From the NCBI GenBank assembly GCA_022478985.1, contig JAKSZP010007880.1, forward strand, positions 1 through 64,000: a stretch of 64,000 bases of DNA, written 5' to 3'. A model generated the notes under the pieces. It made no database searches. It was not told the origin of the DNA and saw only the letters and a list, made by a program, of their open reading frames with translations. Within the stretch, counting starts at the first letter, position 1. Every line of letters begins with the position of its first letter. The position numbers were made by a program, and so were the translations under genes. The DNA is from Massospora cicadina (lineage: Eukaryota; Entomophthoromycota; Entomophthoromycetes; Entomophthorales; Entomophthoraceae). Positions 25,201 to 36,069 of the stretch are shown in pieces.

Positions 25201-25689
25201 TAATATTACATGAAGTTTCACCTATTTTTGCAATTTTTATTACTTTTATTTAAACTTTAAACATCTTTAACCAGCTTGATTGACATGTACCATGAACCCA
25301 CCATGGAAGCCACCTATGATGATCCCTCCTATGTCCAGATGGCTCCAAGGACTCCGCTAAAGATCTTCATTCACTGCGCAGCTGATCCACCCAATCACAC
25401 CTTATGTTAATAGCACCAAGGTCGGCATGACATACATTGCCACCCTAAGTGTCGCAGAGGCTGACACTATGAACCTTGTATTATACTGACACCTTGCCAT
25501 AAGTCCTGTATCTCTACCGCCTGGACTCTATCCATATATGGTTATACCTGAAGTATATGAGTTTATTATGCGTGAGGCAGAACGTATCCAGTATTCCCTG
25601 GGCTGTGATAGCTTAAATTTTTTGATTGTTTTCTTCTTGTGAACTAGACTTCATATTATCTTTGGAAATGATAAATGAAACGTTCCACA

Positions 25690-26182
25690 TGTAGTATGCA
25701 CCATAAATTAGTGCGTGCAAGTGCACAATACTGCACAGGCAAGAGTTCCCTCTTGTAACTCACTAGATCCTCTTTATCTTTTGGCCTCTGTACACTTGAT
25801 GAGGTTAGCTTTCATATAATTCCTTATATAAAAAGCTCTATTCTCAGGAAGTATTACAAAATAAAATTAGAACATGGTTATAAGTATAATTATTAGGTAA
25901 TCAGGAGTATATTTATACTAATTCTTCACCTTTGAACAAGGACATATTAATATGAGATCAATTGACTTCTAGTACAATAGTAAAATGAGTACAATGGTAC
26001 TCAGTTTTAGAAATACTCATTAAAGTCAAGGACAGGCATGTGATCATTCCAGAAAAGTTGGGGTTGAAGTGAAAGTAAACTATAAAACGAAAAGAAAAAC
26101 TAGTTTTTGACAATTGCTTTTGAAAGATTTTATGGAAGAGGAAATATATTTGATCACTTAAATTCAAGTCAATAATTTGACA
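25690..26182 (-). repeat. Gy3 5' LTR
   Basis: Second copy of 18,593-19,069. Starts TGTCAAATTATTGACTTG on the minus strand and ends CATACTACA. The minus-strand sequence just inside reads TGTGGAACGTTTC, which might contain a TGG-type primer-binding site; the tRNA is not identified. Confidence 0.75.
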
Positions 26183-26199
26183 ACAGCCTGCCATGGACA

Positions 26200-26880
26200 G
26201 CCATATTATGCTTGCTGCGCCACCTTATGAAGGAACCCACAGTCCTACCGCTTGTAGAATTGAGCTGCAACAGAGTTCAAAGTGCCCTTCATGTCAGTGT
26301 TATAGTCCAAAGCGCCAGTGCCACTGTTTGTTAATGTCCTGCATGTACCCAAAGTTACTGTCAAACCCCCTCACATTGCCTCTGCTGTTGCCCGCCAATG
26401 CCTCCATTTTATGAGGAGTTGACCTCATGATCCAACCAACATCAATCATGGCATTTGCATTTTAAAACGCTTGAAAGAGCACTTGCATCTAGAACTTTCT
26501 TTAATTCATTTGATATGCAATAATGGACCACTCAGTCAAAAATTATTGATGAGTAAATCTATTGAACCTTTTTTTCAGATTGTGCAGGTTGAACTTTGCC
26601 AACCCATAGGTAAGTTTCTTCCCATTATGCATTAGATTTTCCCTGAAGTCTAGTCTTTAAGCCTTCCACTAATACCAAGAGAACTCCAAATTAGTTTTCT
26701 ATGATATATATCAGGACGCATCTTGCAGACATCATTACTGATAGTAAATCACTTTGGTATATAACTATGTCCTTTAGCTTTTTACCAACGCCAAGCCCTT
26801 TGAGTTCTCATCAGTTTTGGTGAACATTACATCCATTGAAAAATCAAAGGTCATTTTATTAAGCTCTAAGTTTAGTTAAC
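26200..26880 (+). pseudogene. Second copy of the 16.6-17.1 kb gypsy remnant
   Basis: From about 26,280 the sequence matches 16,640-17,140 (for example GCATTAGATTTTCC in both). One plus frame reads FVNVLHVPKVTVKPPH near 26,320 and KEHLHLELSLIHL near 26,470, the latter matching KEHHLHSSE at 16,750. The function of this pol segment is not clear. It ends near 26,880. Confidence 0.45.
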
Positions 26881-27610
26881 CATTATGGCAGACCATAAAA
26901 ATTATGATAGGAACTTTTATCAACTTAAAATTTTCCCTAAGGCTTATACAGCAAGATATTGCGCCATTCTATCAATCAAACTCAGAAACCCATCACTATG
27001 AATTGAGGTTTTTTGACCATTACAAACTCTAAGTATTATTAGCTAGTTATTTATCATACCCTACTCATATAAAGTGCCATCAGACTGGGGTTTTTCATAT
27101 CTTTTACCAGTTGATGAAGTGCAAAGTATCCATGAGTTTGGTTTTAAATGAGCTGGGACTTTAAGGCAAGGATTGTATTGCCAAACTGGACTGCTCACTC
27201 AAGGATGCTGATTGAAATGTTGAGACATTTTAATTAAGTTAATTATCTATTATAAAATGCATCGCTATGCAATTTAGATTGTTTATTTCTTGGGTATTAA
27301 GATGCTTAATCATATTTCCATGATTGTCCCACCTTGTAAAGCATCAGAGTAAACTTAACAATGGCTGTAACTAAGAACATTGGACCTCACCCTAACTTCT
27401 GCTGATAATAATAAGGCTATGTCCTAACCTTTGATAATAATTTTTCATATTTGACATCAATAGCACCAAGTAAAACAACAATAAAGTCTGATTCTATGAA
27501 AAAAGATATCTTTTATATAAGTATTAATATGGAAAGTGTATATAATATATGGGGGATTTAGGCTGCTTTGGTAGAATTTGGTTTAAATTAAATAAAATTT
27601 CTTCATATAA

Positions 27611-27635
27611 GGCGATTATATATATTTAAATTTTA
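27611..27635. repeat. SINE target-site duplication, left copy
   Basis: GGCGATTATATATATTTAAA plus TTTTA pairs with GGCGATATATATTTATCTTA plus ATTTA at 27,911-27,935. Length and AT-richness fit LINE-type target-primed insertion. Confidence 0.7.
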
Positions 27636-27910
27636 TTAGAGGTTGGCTGACCTGGGGACAATACTGCACCAATGAGGGAAGTAAAGAAAATAGGAAAGGA
27701 GGATAAAACCTGGAAAACCTCCATGCACGGCGTATAATAGGCCAGAAACTCCATGGACCGCCTTTGCTATTTGCTATCTTGGTTCAGGGCATTGGTGCAC
27801 AACGCCAACACAGTCACAATTGTCCCCTACCCAAAGCTCACTACCAGGATTGAACTTGGGGAGGAAGTGGCAGAGGGTCATATTCTACCACTGGGGTATC
27901 CTCCCCTTAG
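27636..27910 (-). mobile_element. tRNA-Gly-derived SINE with LINE-type 3' tail
   Basis: A unit of 275 bp read on the minus strand. The head (27,842-27,905) resembles tRNA-Gly(GCC), with CCCAGTGGTAGAAT covering the A box, CTGCCAC at the anticodon position and AGTTCAATCCTGG as the B box. A body of about 165 bp follows. The 3' end GTCCCCAGGTCAGCCAACCT then CTAATAAAA is a variant of the LINE/HAL tail. A target-site duplication of about 25 bp flanks it. Transcription by RNA polymerase III and mobilisation by the LINE are family knowledge and inference respectively. It carries no ORF. Confidence 0.8.
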
Positions 27911-27935
27911 GGCGATATATATTTATCTTAATTTA
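27911..27935. repeat. SINE target-site duplication, right copy
   Basis: Partner of 27,611-27,635; it fixes the 5' end of the SINE at 27,910. Confidence 0.7.
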
Positions 27936-30650
27936 GGGTCAGAGGAGTACAATTCTCTGTATTGCTGGAGTGGACCACTTGCATAGGGGATGCGAATGAA
28001 AAGGGTTAAACCACTTGCAATAATTTATTTATTCACAGGGTGCATCCTCAGGCAAATCGGAGGGTTTTGCTCTTGCATAAATGGGACTTTTCTCATAGTT
28101 CCAAGTGTTTTCACCAGTGTTGAAGTCTTTTAAATATACATGATGGAGACTACTCCAGAGCACACTGGAATTCTCTCATCCTCTTCTGACAACAGGAAGA
28201 CTAAGTTTATCCTTTAACAATATATCTTCTGTATTTGGCATTATTAGCTTTAACAAACAAAAAAATATTCTGAGTTTTTTTTATATTAAAATAAAATTAT
28301 AAGTATTGATTAAGGATTTTAATGCATAAAGTAGGACAAGATTTTACAAATTAACTTCTTCTCATAAGGCGATTGTGTATTTGCAACTTAGTCTAAAGAC
28401 CAGCAGAGTTCAGATACTTGATCATCTGAGATCTTCTGGGCTTTATCAGAAAATTGCTTTTCTGGCAACAGTGGGCTCTACTGGTCAGAAGGTACCAGTA
28501 TGAAGACTGGTCAGCCCTTGCCTTTTCAACTTATGCGTCAAGGCCAGCAGCACAGGCTTACCCTTGGCGTGTCACCTGCGCCATTTGGGAATCCCTCAGC
28601 CTAAAGCCCCAACTCATAAAAACAAACATAAACTTAAATAATATAGGGATATTAGGCAAAGGGAGATCTTTATTGAAAGGGAAGCACCAGGTATTTATGT
28701 ATACAAATGGGCCACTGCGCCCCATGTTGACCTATCAGCTTTTACTGGACCTTACAGCCAACCACACTCTCGCTCTACCTCTTCACTTCTCACTTCCCTG
28801 GTGCTGACCCTTTTGCCTCATCCTTACATATGTCAAATTAGTTTTGGATCATCCTCGGCCTTAAGTCACTGGTGAGACATATAAATGATTTCTATAGTTA
28901 AGTAAGAATTGTGATTTGACCTCTAAGTTGCTTAATAATTATATGCCAGAAACATCTTCAATTGCTCGCTTAACTTAAAAACATCTCAGATTCTTGCCAA
29001 AGAATGTTTTAACTCTTCATAGTTGAATATTCAGGGTATTGCCTTTCTCAGAAGATTGTTGATTGTTGTATTAGATGCCAGAAACAACTTCAGCCGTCTT
29101 GTACTCATAAACATTAGTTTCCGCCAGTTTTTTTAAGTAATATAAATTATCCTCAACTACTAGTTTATGGTGATCCTTTTACTAATTCAGGGCCATCAAT
29201 TGCCTCAATCAATACTAACTTTCAATCTCAGCGGAATACTTGGATTCATCTCAACCCAATTAGGGGAGCAACTACCTAGTAATTGTTTCAATAACCACGA
29301 AATTCAGTCAATAAGCCATTCCGCTGGGATTGGCCTATTTCATCCCCAATTACATTAAATCATTAAAGAAATCCATCTGGTTAATTTTCCAACAGGCTTC
29401 TTGCATGAGTAATGTCTATCTTTGGCCTTCTTGTGAATACATTGACGCTGCTCTGAGTTTAACAATGGCTCTTGCTGTTCTTGTGACATTTGAGGCCTTT
29501 TTATCTACATGGGTACATTGGAAATCTAAATCAATGAACTTTGAAAAACTATTTTGCTTCTTGTCTAGGTAATATTTGAATCACTTAGCTTTGTACAAAT
29601 GAGGAATTCTATTCAGGTGGATTTTGGGTAATTAATCCGTCAAGGGAGGTTGAACCTAAAGGTATATAAGGGGAATATCTTAGAGGTCATCTGTGACTTC
29701 ATGTGCACAGTCTTTCAGATTAGTATCTATATTTGAGTGTCCTCTGACATCATGGTGACATATTCAAACTACTTTGTCAGTCAGGGGTATATAATGGCCT
29801 CTATCATCAGGAATTTTAAACACTTTGAAGCCTTTAATAAGGGTTTCAGAATTCTTTAAAACATTTTAATTGGTAGTTGAGTTAGCTGAGACTCAATTGT
29901 TATTATTGACAGCCAGGTCGTTGATACTAATATTAATATTGTTAAAATGGGTGTTTCTGAAGGGGTTTTACATAGGTCAAGAAATTACCACTTGAGATGA
30001 GACTTTCTCAACACCCTGATTTTCACTGATATTTTAGGTTTCTTCATAAGACTATATTGTGAAGCTCTTGATTGTTAAATAAAACGTGGTTGCTGTTCTA
30101 AGCTTAAATGTGGCTCCTGTGGTTTCCATGACACCTGTGACTCTTGTGGCTGCATTTCTACTTTGGTCTTCTTCATTAATTGTGCTTTAATAATTGATTT
30201 GCTTTCAAATTTGGTAATATTCTTATTTTTCAGAGTCATACAAATGAGGAGACTTTTTTCAGATAAGAGTATGGTAATATGACCATCATTCATGAGATAA
30301 CCCAAAGGTAAAAAGGATTTCCTCATGGTCTTTGTTTGCAATGTCAGGCACATACTCTTTTTGAGAGGTATATATACTGGTGCATACTCTGACGTCATTT
30401 TTGTAGCTGTAAAATATTTGTGGCGGTCAGGGGGTATATTAAGGCCTATGTTGTCATTGTATCTAAACCAATTGAATTTATAAAAGGGGCTACAGAATTT
30501 TTGAAAATTTTATCACTGGCCATACTAGGATATAATTGTTTTCTGGCCATTTAGATTAATAAAAATATAAATATTATTTGATATGGGCTTTTTAGGGGTC
30601 TTTTTATAGGGCGAGAAATTAACACCTCTAGCTGAACCTTTTTAAGCATA
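27936..30650. other. Unassigned stretch with internal repeats
   Basis: No recognised gene. A GC-richer patch at 28,440-28,830 carries a 117-codon open frame (+) without a known motif; on the minus strand it shows AATAAA and a TATA-like string, so it could be an LTR. A short direct repeat with ATGCCAGAAACA occurs near 28,944 and 29,073. A longer diverged direct repeat spans 29,640-30,020 and 30,300-30,650. Confidence 0.4.
30300..30650. repeat. Diverged direct repeat of 29,640-30,020
   Basis: Both copies contain, in the same order and spacing, variants of GGTATATA, GTCAGGGGGTATAT.AA.GGCCT, a purine-rich middle and GAGAAATTA.CACCT. The minus strand of the second copy reads coding-like pieces (KVQLEVLISRPIKRPLK) with stops. 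Nature unknown; possibly tandem remnants of one retrotransposon segment. Confidence 0.5.
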
Positions 30651-30679
30651 ACTTTCCTCAAGAAGAGATTATCTCTCTC

Positions 30680-32002
30680 TTAAATTCGCCCACTTTTGAT
30701 CAAATCATAGGTTAAATTTAGTAAAAACAGCTCCACTCATTATCGCCCTATTCACGATACCTTTGTCAATGAAATTGACGCCTGCTGCCCCCATGTGGGG
30801 CACTGATACGCCACTTCCTAATGTTTTTTGGCGAACGCTAAAACGTGCTTGGGCTGGCTTGGCTAGCCCTCCCAGTTCTTCAGCAGGTTATGTCCCACCT
30901 AAGGACTTAGTTTTGCATCTCCTAAACCTAGGCAGTGCCTCGTTGCCCCTCATGCTCCTTGGAGCAGCATGTGATTTTGCCTTCAGGTTGAATATGGTAA
31001 GTTGTTTTAATCAGACAAAGCTATTATTTAATTAGCCCAAACTATAATGCAGCCTTCAAGCTTCATCAACTTTCGCCCTTCAAGGGGTATTTTGATCGCA
31101 GCTATCTTAAGTGAAGCTGATGCTGCAGTAGCAGCTACCATCCCCCTGGGCTTTAAGGCATCCCCCTCCCAACCACTTGTACCCAGTTGCCCACTGATAC
31201 CACTCTTGTGGTTAAGTTTGTGGGCCTCCCTACCCACCTACCTCCCAAAATTTTACACAATAAGTTCATTATTGGATTACAAGAATATGGGTTTAATCCC
31301 ATACCATGATTCGTGGTCCCTAATGGAGACACCCACCTCACAGGCCCCTGCGCCTTTGCAACTATTCATCCAGTTTCAATGGACGTAGCCCTTTCAATCC
31401 ACCATAACACTAATATCCCTTCTGACACTGACCATTTTTTCTGGGCTCAAGTGGATGGAGGGCGCATCATCTTCCTTGTCTGTTTTGAACTGGACCATTA
31501 AAAGCAGTGATGCCAATCCATCACCTGAGCTGCAGCCCCCACACCTGACTCTTTGCATGAAGATCCACAGCTAATTCGATTATGCTTTTTGAATGGAGAA
31601 CTATCCTTCCCCCCTCCCCCAAGGTGGTAGCTACACCAACCACTGAATCAACCAACCAAAAACTAACTCAATAAACTTATTCTCCTGAACCCACCAATCA
31701 GGAGTCATATTGGACTCCAGAAAATTCTAAAAGCACCTCCTAGTCACCTGCCACGCTCATCAATATGCAATTAAGCCTAATCAAATTGACCAAAATCCAT
31801 TAATTACTTAGTTGAAGTTGATAAAACAGGTAAGTTAATCCCTGAAGCCAAATAGGTTGGGCCTCCTCCCAACAAAATGTATCTTAATGCTGATTACATG
31901 CCCCAATATCCAAAGAGCCTTTATGTGCCTCGTCCTGATGCCGCCCCATTTAAAAGTTACCACCAACTAGATGAAGAGGCAGTTGCCTACCCCAAATGTA
32001 AC
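30680..32002 (+). pseudogene. HAL-B: LINE-type ORF1, left part of a split element
   Basis: Begins near the ATG at 30,763 (LTPAAPMWGTDTPLPN), matching SPLAAPVWSSSNPSP of HAL-C. SFINFRPSRG near 31,060 matches TFMDFCPYKG, and GGRIIFLVCFELDH near 31,467 matches GGRMICPSCFELDH, with the first knuckle cysteines already lost. PQYPKSLYVPRPDA and YHQLDEEAVAYPKCN run up to 32,002, where Gy2-outer interrupts it. The remainder lies at 44,759-45,350. As in HAL-C, ORF1 goes straight to the 3' tail with no ORF2. Confidence 0.8.
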
Positions 32003-32600
32003 TGTTATAAAGTTTGGAGATATTGTTGAGATACGCTTGAAGGGTCACACAGGGTTGTTCCCACTGAGCAACGGATAAATGATCTTAAGATCTCCGGTCT
32101 TTAAAACAAACAGTAATAAATTTAATATATATGAAGCAACAGCTTCAGTGACATCACTTTATTTATTATAGCATATACAGAAAACTCTTCTGCTCACTCT
32201 CAACTTCCTACCAACTTTAAATCATCTCCCTTCAAGTCTTCTCATCGCGCTTATATATCATGACTTCAGCCAATACCAATCTTATCCGCTCAGACTATTT
32301 TGTTACACCATATTCTCATGGGCTTGTCATAACTGACAGGCTCCGGCAGTACCTACTATTCCTAAACTTTCCATTTCTTTAGTTTGAGGCAATCTACTAA
32401 ATATTTTTTATAAGTTGACATCGCCTTATTGCCTTATTTGGAGGTAACCAATAATTATCTGTTCAGAGCTCAGTATCGCCCTATCATCTTGTTTTGAGGC
32501 AGTCTCACCAATATTCTTCTATTACTCAGCTTCAGCCAATACCACCTAATCTGATGCAGATAATTGGAGCTTATTGTCCAGTCATATCAGAATCTCAACA
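32003..32600 (-). repeat. Gy2-outer 3' LTR
   Basis: On the minus strand starts TGTTGAGATTCTGATATGAC and ends TATAACA. Homologous to the split 5' LTR and to both Gy2-inner LTRs. The bases just outside (32,601-32,613) read AATGGGGGTAT on the minus strand, a polypurine tract. Confidence 0.85.
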
Positions 32601-32699
32601 ATACCCCCATTGACTAGAAGATAAGTATCCTATTGTTTGTACGCCTATAGGAACTTTACATGCACTCATTTAATGATCCAATTACATGTGAGGTTCTTG

Positions 32700-33740
32700 A
32701 TAGTGTAGGCTTCAATACTCGTTTTCTCAAATATCTCAAATGAACCAACCCAAATGTTGGCCAACTTATGCTTCTGACCAAACCCATGCTTGTCATGAAA
32801 CTGAACCATCTCTACTTCTTGAAACTGGGCTAGTCCACTATGTTACACTAGATTGGCAGCCAGGTCCTTTATCTTTTTGGCAAAACTGAAAGAGTACGCT
32901 TCATATGCCTCTTGATTAATTGTTCGCCAGGTTATTTTAAGTAACATTGTAAATCCAATCCGCTGGTAACTTCTATGCAAGCATAGAAAAACTCAGGAAA
33001 GAACTGGGTGCCACCCATATAATAATTGTAAGGGACTCTTCCCCATTGCAGAATGATAGCTAGTGTTGTAGGCAAAGATGGCGCTGGAAAGGAGAGTGAT
33101 CCAATTAAAGTTTAAACTGTTTACCAACTTCTGAAATATGTTCACCAGGGTCCTGTTAACTCGCTCAACCAAACTATTGGACTCAGGGTGATATGGAGTT
33201 GTCAGAACCCGATGATGACCATCAGCTCATTTAACTTTGAAAGGATGTGAGAGGTGAATTTAGTTCCGTTATCATAAGGATGATTGAGGACAGCCATGAC
33301 AATAAATTATACATTCTATAATGAGCTTGGCTATCATGATCGCCTTTAAATCCCGTATTACCCAAGCTTCAACCACCTGGTCAAGTGGTTAATTACCACC
33401 ATAATGTATTTGGAATGAGTAGATCCCATTGGCAGGGGCCCCATGACATCAATGGAAACTGTATGCCAAGAGAAATGTGGTTTCACTAACCAATGGGAGT
33501 TCTTCTGGAAGAATGGCTTTTCCACTTGACACTGGTGGCAGCAGAAGTTAAGCCCAAGTACGTCAAAGTGCATGCTCTCCCAATAATACTGAGGGCACAA
33601 AAACTCTAATGTCTTGCACAAGCCACCATGTCCTACTTTTCTATTTGCGCTCATAATAATTTTTCCCGTGCTGAGGGTCTCAGGAAGTTCACCATAGAAT
33701 CTCCAATACGTTTGTACAACTAACCATTCCATTTAAAGGT
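32700..33740 (-). pseudogene. Gy2-outer integrase
   Basis: An open stretch at 33,358-33,732 holds a degraded HHCC finger (GHGGLCKTLEFL, CCHQCQVEK) and the first catalytic Asp in TVSIDVMGPLPMGS. Lower, SNSLVERVNRTL-type residues near 33,160 supply the final Glu, and further remnants lead to the C-terminus at about 32,750. The same motifs appear in Gy2-inner, so the pair can be compared for age. Confidence 0.8.
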
Positions 33741-34269
33741 ACTAGCACACATCTAATTTAACGCCTTTATAACCTGAGGCAGTTCATCATTGTATTGCCC
33801 ACTAAATATTTTGATAAACATTACATCACTCAGATCCACTTTAACGACAGTTGTGGGTAATTAAAACAAACAATATGCATTAGATGTTTTCACTGGATGG
33901 TGAAGGGTTTCTAAGTCATAAGCCTGAATTTTGGGAGCCCATCAGGCTAGATGCCCTTCAGTCTCCCTGAGATTCTGCAACCAGCATACTGAAGCATGGT
34001 CGTTACAACTTTAAACTTTATCCCGTGCAGGTAAACACTAAATTTCTTTGATGCATTGATCACTGCTAAGCACTCCCACTTGGTCACAGTATAGTTGCAT
34101 TCAAGCTAGTTTAGGCTCTGACTACAATATGCAACAGGGTGCTACTTTCCTTCATCGTCCTTTTGAGAAAGAACCGCCTCAACAGCGGAAAGAGACGCAT
34201 CCTTCTTCATAATAATTCCTTACCAAAATTTGGGTAGCGTAGCACCAGCGCATTGATTGATGCCATCCA

Positions 34270-35060
34270 AAGGGTGTCAAAGTAGAGTTAAAGCGTTCTG
34301 TTCATTCAAACATTGTATCCTTTTTAAGTAACTCAAACAGCGGGCCCCTGATACAGCTGAAATTAGGGATGAAGCGTCATTAGTAAACCACCATCTCCAA
34401 AAAACCTGTATGTTGTGCTTACTGTTTGGCTGAGTCATTTTTTGGATAGCCTTCACCTTAAAAGGCTGTGGTTTAAGCCCCTTTGCGTCTACCACAAAAT
34501 CCAAGGTTCCCCAGATGGTCCTTGAAGAAGTGGCATTTATGAGGCTTAATCTTTATGTTGGCCTTAGCAAGCCGGCGGAATGCCTCCTCCAGATGAGTAA
34601 GATGCTTGGAAAACGTTTGAGAGAAGACACCGATATTGTTAAGGTACACAAGAATGCATGACGGCTTCAGGTCACTAAGGATGGTGTCCATTGCCCATTG
34701 AAACGTAGCTGGGGTGTTAAACAACCTTTGAGGCATACATGTCAGTTGGAAGAGCCCTTTGGAAGTAATTTCGGCGCTTTCTCCTGTTATGCCACGAGAA
34801 ACTCAATTTGCCAGTAACTTGATATCAAATCCATCACCAAGAAGTAACAGGCTCCTCCCAGCTGATCCAAAGTGTTGTCAATCCGCGGCGAGGGATTTAA
34901 GTCCTTCTTGGTGATACTGTTGAGCCTTTGGTAGTCAATTACAACCTAGTTGGTACCGTCCTTCAATTTTAAAATTAGAACGGGCAAAGACCATGAACTC
35001 AATGATGGTTTGAGCATCCCATGATCCAGCAGCTTATCAATTTCCTTGGTGACAAACTCC
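34270..35060 (-). pseudogene. Gy2-outer reverse transcriptase
   Basis: An open stretch at 34,473-34,736 reads NTPATFQWAMDTIL, then ILVYLNNIGVFSQTF (YxDD with both Asp changed to Asn), then HLTHLEEAFRRLAKANIKIK and PHKCHFFKDHL. These are the palm and thumb blocks of a gypsy RT. Continuation into the thumb at 34,277-34,504 is in another frame. Confidence 0.85.
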
Positions 35061-35329
35061 TTCAGCTGCCCTTGATCAACGGATTGGCCAAGACCTTATG
35101 GGTGACGATCCCCAGTGTCCAGTTAATAGACCATCCCTAAGTCCACCATAAATCGTGGTCATTGATGGCAAAAAATCCTTATAAAAAGATAAAGCTATCG
35201 CCTGATCTTTCTGTGCTTCTGATAACCCCATTAAATTTTTCGTGGTACCACCATCATTACGCCATGCTGTGGTTTGACATGTAGACCAAATTCATCCAGT
35301 GACCCAAACTCGTGAACCTGAAGGACCTC

Positions 35330-35640
35330 CTCAACTGGGTTCAAGTGTAAATATGTCACTATATGATGGTGGCAAATATGAAATGGTTCTTTTTTGTAGA
35401 ATTGCTAGTAAAACCTAGATCTCTCAGTGTCCCAGATATTAATGCCTGGAGCCACATGGGGCTCAAGCCATGATTGCTGATAAGGCCCAATCGACCTCCT
35501 GCATAGAGCCAAGTGGTATTTCAACCTATAAATCAGTGTTTACTATCACTTGGTGTCCAGAGGGGATGGATAAGGGCCCAGCAGGTCTGAGAGGCAGCCC
35601 TTGGTATTTATATATCTGCTGGATGATGTCCAGGTTTATT
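35330..35640 (-). pseudogene. Gy2-outer dUTPase-like segment
   Basis: Read over two frames on the minus strand: SIPSGHQVIVNTDL and VEIPLG near 35,560, then LEPHVAPGIN near 35,460, then KEPFHICHHHIVTYLHLNP with VEEVLQVHEF near 35,350. Layout and spacing match Gy2-inner, where the middle reads APGIILPVHGEIKVLLANL, close to dUTPase motif III. Motif III has decayed further here. Lies between protease and RT. Confidence 0.5.
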
Positions 35641-35833
35641 TTTTAGTAAATGGTAGCTTACTGGAATCACCCCATCACTAACAGCAAAATTGATGTGTCC
35701 TATATGCACAGATCCTCGGCACTCCACTATAGTTAAAATAGTTTATAATCCTCTACCACAAAATTTCGAAAGTCTCCTCTTCATATCTATGATGGCACCA
35801 GTGTTGCATAAAAGCGGTTCCAGTTTACAGGTT

Positions 35834-36060
35834 TTAAATATCATTTGGTAACACTATCGCTTGAGCTAAAATGACAATTGACCCAAACTGCAAAGGAGGC
35901 GCACTGTATGCTCCCTTGGAGATTGTGCTTTCCGCTCCAGAAGCCCCATAGACCAAATGATGTTCCACATCAGTTTTTAACATCAACTTCGCCACCAACT
36001 TAGTGGAAACCACGTTGACTGGGGCACCCATGTCTATTACAGCATGGACTCAGGTTTTTG
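35834..36060 (-). pseudogene. Gy2-outer aspartic protease
   Basis: MGAPVNVVSTKLVAKLMLK near 35,990-36,030, preceded by a degraded DTG, matches the protease start of Gy2-inner; YGASGAESTISKGAYSAPP and AIVLPN follow. Confidence 0.75.
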
Positions 36061-36069
36061 CATCAAAAA

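Larger units (their letters stand above)
18593..26182 (-). mobile_element. Gy3: Ty3/gypsy element with two LTRs, decayed
   Basis: Direct repeats of about 480-490 bp at 18,593-19,069 and 25,690-26,182 bracket, in minus-strand order, gag with CCHC, protease, a dUTPase-like segment, RT, RNase H and integrase. The LTRs begin TGTTAAATTA or TGTCAAATTA and end ACA on the minus strand. Five-base target duplications are not readable. All frames are broken. The LTR divergence is substantial, so the insertion is old. Confidence 0.8.

Noticed and set aside
25288..25643. GC-richer plus-strand coding-like stretch (SVAEADTMNLVLY, LPPGLYPYMVIPEVYEF) as a host gene fragment
   Set aside because: It lies inside Gy3 between LTR and gag and has frame changes and no recognised domain; it could be a shadow of the minus-strand gag.
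28440..28830. 117-codon frame as a real gene
   Set aside because: No motif; the opposite strand has LTR-like signals, and the frame may just reflect a GC-richer patch.
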